Source: Sanderia malayensis (Eukaryota > Cnidaria > Scyphozoa > Semaeostomeae > Pelagiidae). Taken from it: a stretch of 64,000 bases of DNA. The position numbers and the translations under genes are program-made. The notes beneath the pieces were generated by a model. That model ran no database searches, was not told the DNA's origin, and was given only the letters and a program-made list of their open reading frames with translations. Numbering within the stretch: position 1 is the first letter of the stretch; each line of letters starts with the position of its first letter. Positions 57,275 through 64,000 of this stretch are shown piece by piece. Where the stretch lies: positions 3,673,158 through 3,737,157 of the forward strand of contig RQOL01000024.1 in NCBI GenBank assembly GCA_013076295.1. Reading direction: 5' to 3'.

Positions 57275-60200
57275 ATGGCTGCCCTTAGAAATATGCAACG
57301 TAGAATTTCAAGTATTCTAAGTTTGCCAAGAAGTTTATTAGCCGTTCAATGTAAAGAGCAATGCCAGGCAAGACAGCAGAATTTGTCCATAATGCTGCAA
57401 TTTTATGGCCTAAGAATATGCGAAAATATTTTTCTGCTGCTTTTAAATTCGTATGCGATGCTTCCTTTTTGTTATTCGTTGTCTATGAACTGTTAATTGT
57501 ATTATTTCAGGCTTTAAAAAGGTCATATGCCACTGCTCAGTCAATTGAATTTGAATTAAAGGTAATTAAAACCTTTGGAATGTGCCAATATGTGACTGTC
57601 TAATTTTTCTTCATTTTTTTTCTGTCTAATTTTGTCTAAGACAAATGTCCTGAAGCACCATCGGCGCACAGTTTACATGAAATGAACCCTGGTTGTCTTC
57701 CACGTTGAGCTAAACTCCAAGGTTTCATTTATTGTTGTGATTATTTATTTTTTCGATTCTTAGAAATACAAATACCACAAGATAACAGATGAGCTACCAG
57801 CTACAGCAAACCTAACAAGAGATGAAGCATTAAAGTATTACAATTTGATGCAATGCATAAGAAGAATGGAGGCAGAAGCATCAAAACTATACAAGGAAAA
57901 AGTTATTCGTGGTTTTTGTCATCTCTATACTGGACAGGTATGCTATGATTGAAGCTTTGTGTGCATGAAAGAGCTTGTGATAGATAGCTGCAGCAAATGA
58001 TTAACTCTTTGATGTGTGCAGTTTTGTGTAGATGTAGTAAGATAGCCTTGTTAAAGTGCTAATGTTTTGTTTTGTCCTGGTTAATGTCTGAGGCTATATA
58101 TGCTGTGCTCTTTGTGCAGGAAGCATGCTGTGTTGGAATGACTGATGCAGTGACTCCAGAAGACAGTGTTATTACTGCCTATCGTGCTCATGGTTGGACG
58201 TACATCAAAGGCAGATCTACTCATGAAGTACTTGCAGAACTGACAGGTGAACATTATTAATGAATTGTTAGTATAGCAAACCCTTTCTCATATACCGTAA
58301 ATCCTAACGAAATTTTAGTCTTATTATTGTTCAATATTAAGCAAAGTAAAAGCTATACGATGCAGCCAATCAATGAAGTTATTGGTTTAAACTTGCTGTT
58401 ATTTGCAATACATTCGCTAAGCAACTTCAATGTCTGGAAACTTTGGCTCAATATCCTTACAAATGATTATCATGATGGGGGCTTATTCGAGGGAAGAGCT
58501 TATTTGAGGATTTATGGTAGTTAACTTTTTCACATAAACTACCAAACATTTAATTTCTTGGACAGCTTTATTGTGCCCTTTTTTTGATGGGCTCCTGTTA
58601 TTATGAATTATGGAAGATATTCTAAGTGTAATTTACATGAGAACATGTATCATATATGTGAGTGAAATTGATATGAGATCATATATGTAAGGAAATGTGT
58701 TGCCCTTAGGTAGGAAAAGACCTAGTGTCCCTCAAGGTTGTCATATCAAATGGCAACATGTTTGGAGTGGATACCTAGTTGAGGGGAAAATGCAATTCAA
58801 GGATTTACGTCATGGTATGGTCTGAAATAAATATATTAATGTGTTTAACCTTTTATTGTGTTGACAGGTAGAGTAACTGGGTGCACAAAGGGAAAGGGAG
58901 GATCAATGCACATGTACGGAGATGAATTCTATGGCGGAAATGGCATCGTTGGTGCACAGGTGCCTCTTGGTGCTGGCATCGCCTTTGCACATCAATATCG
59001 TGATAATGGCAAGATTTGCATCACTTTGTATGGAGATGGAGCTGCCAACCAGGGACAAGTAAGATGAAGAGGTTTTCAATGTCTCTTTCTCTAAACATAT
59101 CCAGTCTTTATGAGACAAGGAGTCCTTTTTCGATCTAAGAGCTGAAAGTTTGAGTCTAAATCAATTTTTTTTCTAATTTTCTTAATTGTAGACAAACTTT
59201 TTTAAATTGTTTTTGAAGAAATTCATAGTATTATCAGGCCATCTGATCCTGATAATTCAGTTTAACCAGTCAACTTGGTTTTTGGCAGCAATTTGGTCAT
59301 GGTATGTTCAGTTTCATGTCAATCTTTATCTGAAATGATTCTTTTTCTTTTGTAGTTGTATGAGGCATTTAACATGGCTGCGTTATGGCGGTTACCTTGT
59401 GTATTTGTTTGTGAAAACAATGGATACGGAATGGGAACTTCAATGCATCGTGCATCCTATTCATTTGATTTCTATACCAGAGGTGATTACATCCCTGGAA
59501 TACAGGTGAGTTGCTGGCCACCGTATATACACAGACCTTATTATTGGACAAGAATTCTGTATACATATGTACTGGTTCATGATATGTACACATAATTCTT
59601 GTTTTTAATGTTCAATATTACCTTTTGCATTGCTTCTATTTGTATTTGAAGAGATATACTGCAAAGCTCTACTAAACCCCCTCTCTAATAAGCTTCCTTT
59701 TTGAAGTTAGATTTTGAATTAAACTCCCTTCTGTGTCATTGAAATTGTGAAAACTGATAAAATTGTGATTGATTACATCATAGAAGCTCATAATTTTGCA
59801 GCTTTGCACACACATTTTTCTACAGCTCCTTTAAGAATTTTATTTATTAAGCCCTTTTCTCTGTTAAGTCCACCATCCCGTAAACCCCCTGCATAAGCCC
59901 CCTGGGGGCATAATAGAGCCTTCATAGCAGTTTTTGAGAGAAGCCCACTTCTTTCAATACCAGTTTGAAGATCAGTTCATCAATGTTTTTAATATCCCTC
60001 CAAGGTCGATGGAAATTGTGTGGTGACTGTGAGAGAAGCAATGAAATATGCTGCAGAATGGTGCAGAGATGGAAAGGTTTGTGGGGTCATCATATGGCCA
60101 TGTTGTTGATTAATAGTATTCATGATACAATTGATAATATTGTAATACTGTTAATGTTGTTTAACTGTTTTGGTAATATTGTTCATTTATTTGCTGAAAT

Positions 60201-62270
60201 ATTTATTTGAAAGTTGTTTAGAGTTGTGAAGACTTGATTTTCCTCTCTGTGAAGGCAAATGTATTAAATAATTGACTAATCAGTCAATTATTTAATAATT
60301 AGATGATGGATTGATTTTGGATTCACTAATTAGATGATGGATTGATTATGGATGGCTTGCTGGATTGATTGATGGATTGACTGATTGACTAATTGCATGA
60401 AAGGAAGGATGGATGGAATGATGGATTGATGGATTGATTGTTGGATTGATGGGCTGATTACCAGTCACTCAGTACGTCAGTGATTGGACGGATTGATTGA
60501 TTCTCTTTCTCTTTTAGGGACCAATCCTACTCGAGATGTGTACTTACCGATATATGGGACACAGCATGAGTGATCCAGGAACAAGGTACACATTCAATCT
60601 TGCAGTTTCAAGTTCTATTGCCCATCTTCTATCAATTTAATATCAAAAGTAAAGATTTTTCTCATGCAGTAAATTCCCGATAACTAGAACCTTTTTACGA
60701 GATCAATGGTTTGTTCCAATGTCTCACTTATCAAGAGTTCATTCTTTGCCAAACTACAGCAATAGCAATGAAGCATTAAATTTCTGAGCTGAGCTTCAAA
60801 AACGCGATCACCATTAGTTCATTCGACAAACCAAACCAAACCAAAATCTGTAACAGTTTTGAAATAATAACTTAATATGGCGACAGCAATCTCTAAATAA
60901 AATTCAGAGATTGCTGTTTTTCTGCCTTTACTATAAATAAAGTTCAAGTTATCAGGAGAAAATAGCAAGTCGTGTTTGAAATATGGTTTGAGATAGCAAA
61001 TACTCGAGTTATCGGCAGTTGATTGTCTTTTACAATCTTTTGTGACGTTGTTAGCATGTTTTTTTATAACAATCAAGTTGTGTTCGTATCCTCCAAGCTA
61101 TCGTTCGCGTGACGAGATACAAGAAGTCCGACAAAAGAGAGACCCAATCAATGGATTTCGTGAGAAAATAACCGAAGCTGGACTTGTTACGGCTGAGGAA
61201 TTAAAGGTATGGCAATCCTACTCTTTCATAAATGGTCTGATTTGATTTTCTGATTTGCTATAGAATGTGGCGGCTATGGGACCCTCATAGTGGCCGCCTG
61301 TCGGGTCGACGACGCTAACGTGGGATCCCCCCCCCACCCCACTTTTCTACTGATCATGAAGTATGCTCCTTTTATGGATTAAATTGCCTCTTTTAAGAGA
61401 AAGAACGTGTCACGTGCTGTGCCCCCACTACTTTCTGGTACGTTTCTACACCCCTGAACGCGCTATCTGATGTATATACGATTGTTCCATATATAGATAT
61501 CCTCCCCCCCCCCCTATATTGGTTTGTAATGGCTTCAAATTGTTGGATTAGAAAAGGTTTTGCTTTAGAATGGTCCCCAAGGCGAGGACATTGTTAGTCG
61601 AAGCTTCCTTGTATTCAACTCCTGATATTACTCTAAATATGAACGCGACGATTCTCGATTAATGCAAACCTTGAAGGCAAGCACAATGTACGTTTTTTTT
61701 TTATAAAATCGTCCAACTTCGAGTAAGCCTTCGCACGTTTTCATTTTTTCAGATTTAAGCCAACACATATTCTTAAAATGTTATTAATATTTTAAGGATT
61801 TTTCTTCACCTTTAAAATCTTTATATTTTCATTCACGAAGCCTTAAAATGCTTTTAGCAGGTTTTGAAATTTTTTCATTTTTAAACCTCACGTTCATTTC
61901 GTCCTTATAAAAAGACTTATTGTTATATAATTTGTTATAAAAGCAGTTTATTGCGCCAGGCGTAAATTCTACCATGAAGCAGTTGTTCAAAGAAACAGAT
62001 CTCTAGTTCGTTAGCCTTGACTATCGCCATATGACTAATGAATGTGACATTTGCTATATCAATCTCTTTGGTGCTATGATTGGACTAATCTCTTTTAATC
62101 CAAAGGCAATTGATTTGACGATCCGAAAAGAAATTGATCAGGCTGTCAAGGCTGCAAAAGAAGATCCAGAGCCTCCTATTGGAGATCTCGCTCTTCACGT
62201 CTATTCTGGAGGCATGGATGGTATGCCAGTACGAGGCTGTGACCTCATGACTGAGTTACCAAGCCAATAG
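57275..62270 (+). CDS. PDHA1: Pyruvate dehydrogenase E1 alpha subunit, mitochondrial
   Basis: Thiamine-diphosphate-dependent subunit of the pyruvate dehydrogenase complex; decarboxylates pyruvate in the mitochondrial matrix together with E1 beta. Ten exons in phase, 399 residues (human 390): 57275-57367, 57511-57561, 57764-57937, 58120-58246, 58868-59058, 59356-59505, 60005-60076, 60518-60585, 61098-61206, 62106-62270. The N-terminus is Arg-rich without acidic residues in its first 27, as expected for a mitochondrial presequence. The ThDP motif GDGAANQGQ...ENNGYGMGT spans exons 5-6. The regulatory phosphorylation loop reads [20 protein letters not shown], with the inhibitory serines kept and Met replacing the His seen in mammals. 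The exon 1 donor is GC (CAG|GCAAGA), the only choice that keeps phase with exon 2. Confidence 0.96.
58295..58517. mobile_element. MITE with TA duplication in a PDHA1 intron
   Basis: Ends ccgtaaatcctaacgaa and, inverted, gaggatttatgg, flanked by TA (58293-58294 and 58518-58519). 223 bases. Termini and gggggcttattcgagg phrase resemble 32946-33086. Confidence 0.65.
61684..61922. mobile_element. MITE-like element in the last PDHA1 intron
   Basis: Ends acgttttttttttataa and, inverted, ttataaaaagact. The interior shares a cttaaaatgttt..agcaggtttt phrase with 40012-40155. Boundaries are approximate. Confidence 0.45.
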
Positions 62271-62659
62271 CTGTTGCTAAGACCCTAACAGGAAAGAGTG
62301 TTATTATAAGTCGTAACTATAATTTTTTCAATATAGTAATATTGTTTCAATGTCATTTTTTAGGAGTTTATAGTCCTAAATTTGCTCTATTGTGCTTAAT
62401 CTGAATTATGATTTGTATTTTGAGCAAGAGCTGAAAACTGAAAAGTGTTCCAATTGCATTTGACAAGTATTATTTTGTTTTCCCCTGTATCCCTGTGGCG
62501 ACGTCAAATCTATTCATCAGTCCTTCGGCTGCCATGGTAACATCCCACGTGCTCAACACAAATAAAAAGAACATCGAACCCAACATCAACAATGGCCGAG
62601 TCTTCTTGAAATACATCACTGGAATATTTAATAATTTATAGACCTGATCGCCACTGAAA
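62271..62659. other. Intergenic region, PDHA1 to CCDC81
   Basis: 389 bases on the same strand. An AATAAA at 62561-62566 could end PDHA1 transcripts, but it lies just 94 bases before the CCDC81 start codon. No other feature. Confidence 0.5.
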
Positions 62660-63297
62660 ATGCAGAATATTGTATCAGAAGCAAAGCGAAATCGTTTTTC
62701 GACAATTCCAACGTTGAATGACGAAGGTGTTTATCAAATTCATTGTTTTTACGACATGCCAAATTTGCTGCCTTTTGTAATTTATCCTAGGCCTTTAGTT
62801 TTCTCATTCTCTGATCATTTATCGAAATGCTCATGTTTTATTTTAATATTTATTTTTTAGATATCGTCACAGTTTGGGATGGCGTTGCTGACTTTATTGG
62901 GAAAAACCTAGGCCAACAAAAGGTTTAAATATATAACTTTAATGCGAAGTTTTTCTCAAAACAACACGTCAAGCTGAGAATGCGAGAAATTTAAATTCGG
63001 AAACAGCATCAAAATATCATGGAGCAAAAATCAACATTGTAACACTGATTTTAACACTTGACTGTGGAAGTCCGACTCTAACTAGATTGTTTATAGTAAT
63101 TTAAAAAATATTTTTTTCAAGCTTTGTTTATTTTCTTCAGGGTGTTGCTATTCCCAGCCTTGGAACATTTACATTCAGCCAACGAAGACTAGATGTCGGA
63201 AACAACAAGTACATCCTTATTCAAAGACCAGTTTTCCAATTGTCTGAAAAATTCGCACAGACACACGCTTTAGACACGACAAAGTATCACACAGATG
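62660..63297 (+). CDS. CCDC81: CCDC81, HU-domain coiled-coil protein (5' part; continues past the window)
   Basis: Three exons in phase: 62660-62726, 62861-62922, 63141-63297, together about 95 residues. They match the conserved N-terminal HU-CCDC81 domain, a eukaryotic relative of bacterial histone-like HU. Key stretches are VWDGVADFIGKNLGQQKGVAIP, GTFTF and the highly conserved LDVGNNKYILIQRPVFQLSEK. The exon ending at 63297 stops in phase 1 before GT, so the gene runs on beyond the window; the remaining domain copy and coiled coil are not seen. In vertebrates it is linked to centrosomes and cilia. Confidence 0.9.
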
Positions 63298-64000
63298 GTT
63301 AGTTAAACTACCAATTCACTACAGGCAGTTTTTTGCTGTCTGCTTGTTTTCAATATTACTGTTGTTTCTGATGTTTACGCGGGAGCTTAAAGGTGGGAGG
63401 GATATACAGGTACCACACCTTTTAACAATTAAGATGCAGGTTTTTATCCGAGGTTAATTGTATCGAGATTATTCAACTGTGTAATATTGCTTATTGATAT
63501 AAAACAATAGGGATCAAGATGTTTTCTGTGCTCTATCACAGGGCGTCGTGGGAACTCGTTTTAAGGTTGTAGACCCCCCTAAATAGAAGCCGTGGGGTTG
63601 AAGTCTTAATTGATAGTGGGCAATGTAGGTGGTACCTATGGAAGCTAAAATATGGTGTTAAATTCAAAATGGCAGGTAATTTGTTGCCTTGGCAACCAAA
63701 AATGCTCAAAAAATGTCGAATTTTGGTGTTTCTGCGAACATTTTTCATGCAAAAACTACAAAAGGTAGAGCTTCTAAATGTTTACAGTGTGTGGCCTGTT
63801 AATGGAACTGTGCAATAAAGCTCTAAAATTGATGGATACTAAGCACATTACCCTGTATAAGGAAAATTTAAAAGTGAACCCACATGTTTTGGTTGATTCA
63901 GTCCATCAAAAAGTTATTTTTGCATCTACTTGCCCTTTTTGAGCTTTATTGCACTCTATAACACATAGCAAAATTACACTGAAAGTTTTAGAGAAATATC
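63298..64000. other. CCDC81 intron, with possible dispersed-repeat sequence
   Basis: No exon found. From about 63550 to 63990 the sequence has the look of an interspersed repeat: gtgcaataaagctcta at 63810 and its inverted form gagctttattgcactc near 63940. Membership in a family cannot be shown from one copy. Confidence 0.4.

Noticed and set aside
1..64000. tRNA genes, riboswitches, operons, prokaryotic promoters
   Set aside because: None recognised by eye; gene structure is clearly animal. A tRNA could have been missed without a covariance search.

Overview
This is a stretch of AT-rich animal nuclear DNA. Every long gene is broken into many exons by GT-AG introns of tens of bases to a few kb. 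Exon-by-exon translation gives clear metazoan orthologues: ASCC3, an SLC28 nucleoside transporter, PPIL6, a CLIC-type chloride channel/glutathione-transferase-fold protein, PPIL4, PDHA1 and CCDC81. The compact introns, the many short inverted-repeat transposons and the level of divergence suggest an early-branching marine invertebrate such as a sponge or cnidarian. The sequence alone does not settle the phylum. All exon models below were read by eye from splice signals, reading-frame phase and remembered family sequence; no search was run.

Layout. 1-17819 (+): ASCC3, lacking only its first exon(s). 17820-20411: intergenic, with MITE-like hairpins. 20412-31824 (+): SLC28 concentrative nucleoside transporter. 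Its first intron is about 6.4 kb and holds a 4.34-kb Mutator-like element (22541-26884) with roughly 0.3-kb terminal inverted repeats, a perfect 9-bp target duplication and an antisense gene combining a protein-kinase part with a SWIM zinc-finger part. 32571-35317 (-): atypical Rho/Rnd-like small GTPase, convergent with SLC28. 35318-37530: nothing recognised. 37531-39642 (+): PPIL6. 41021-42350 (-): CLIC. It is divergent from 42873-56804 (+): PPIL4. The 9.5-kb intron 8 of PPIL4 contains an antisense U6 snRNA gene (45636-45742), a hAT element with an intact 915-codon ORF (46431-50005) and an intronless Shaker-type Kv channel gene (53031-54191). 57275-62270 (+): PDHA1. 62660-end (+): CCDC81, cut by the window edge.

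The genes do not form a pathway. ASCC3 works in ribosome rescue and DNA alkylation repair, PPIL4 and U6 in the spliceosome, PDHA1 in mitochondrial pyruvate oxidation, and CCDC81 and probably PPIL6 in ciliated cells. The most unusual features are the kinase-carrying Mutator-like element, the nested Kv gene with a changed selectivity-filter entry, a 67-bp tandem array that has quadruplicated a splice acceptor in SLC28, and a GTPase whose C-terminus appears to have been formed by a minisatellite.
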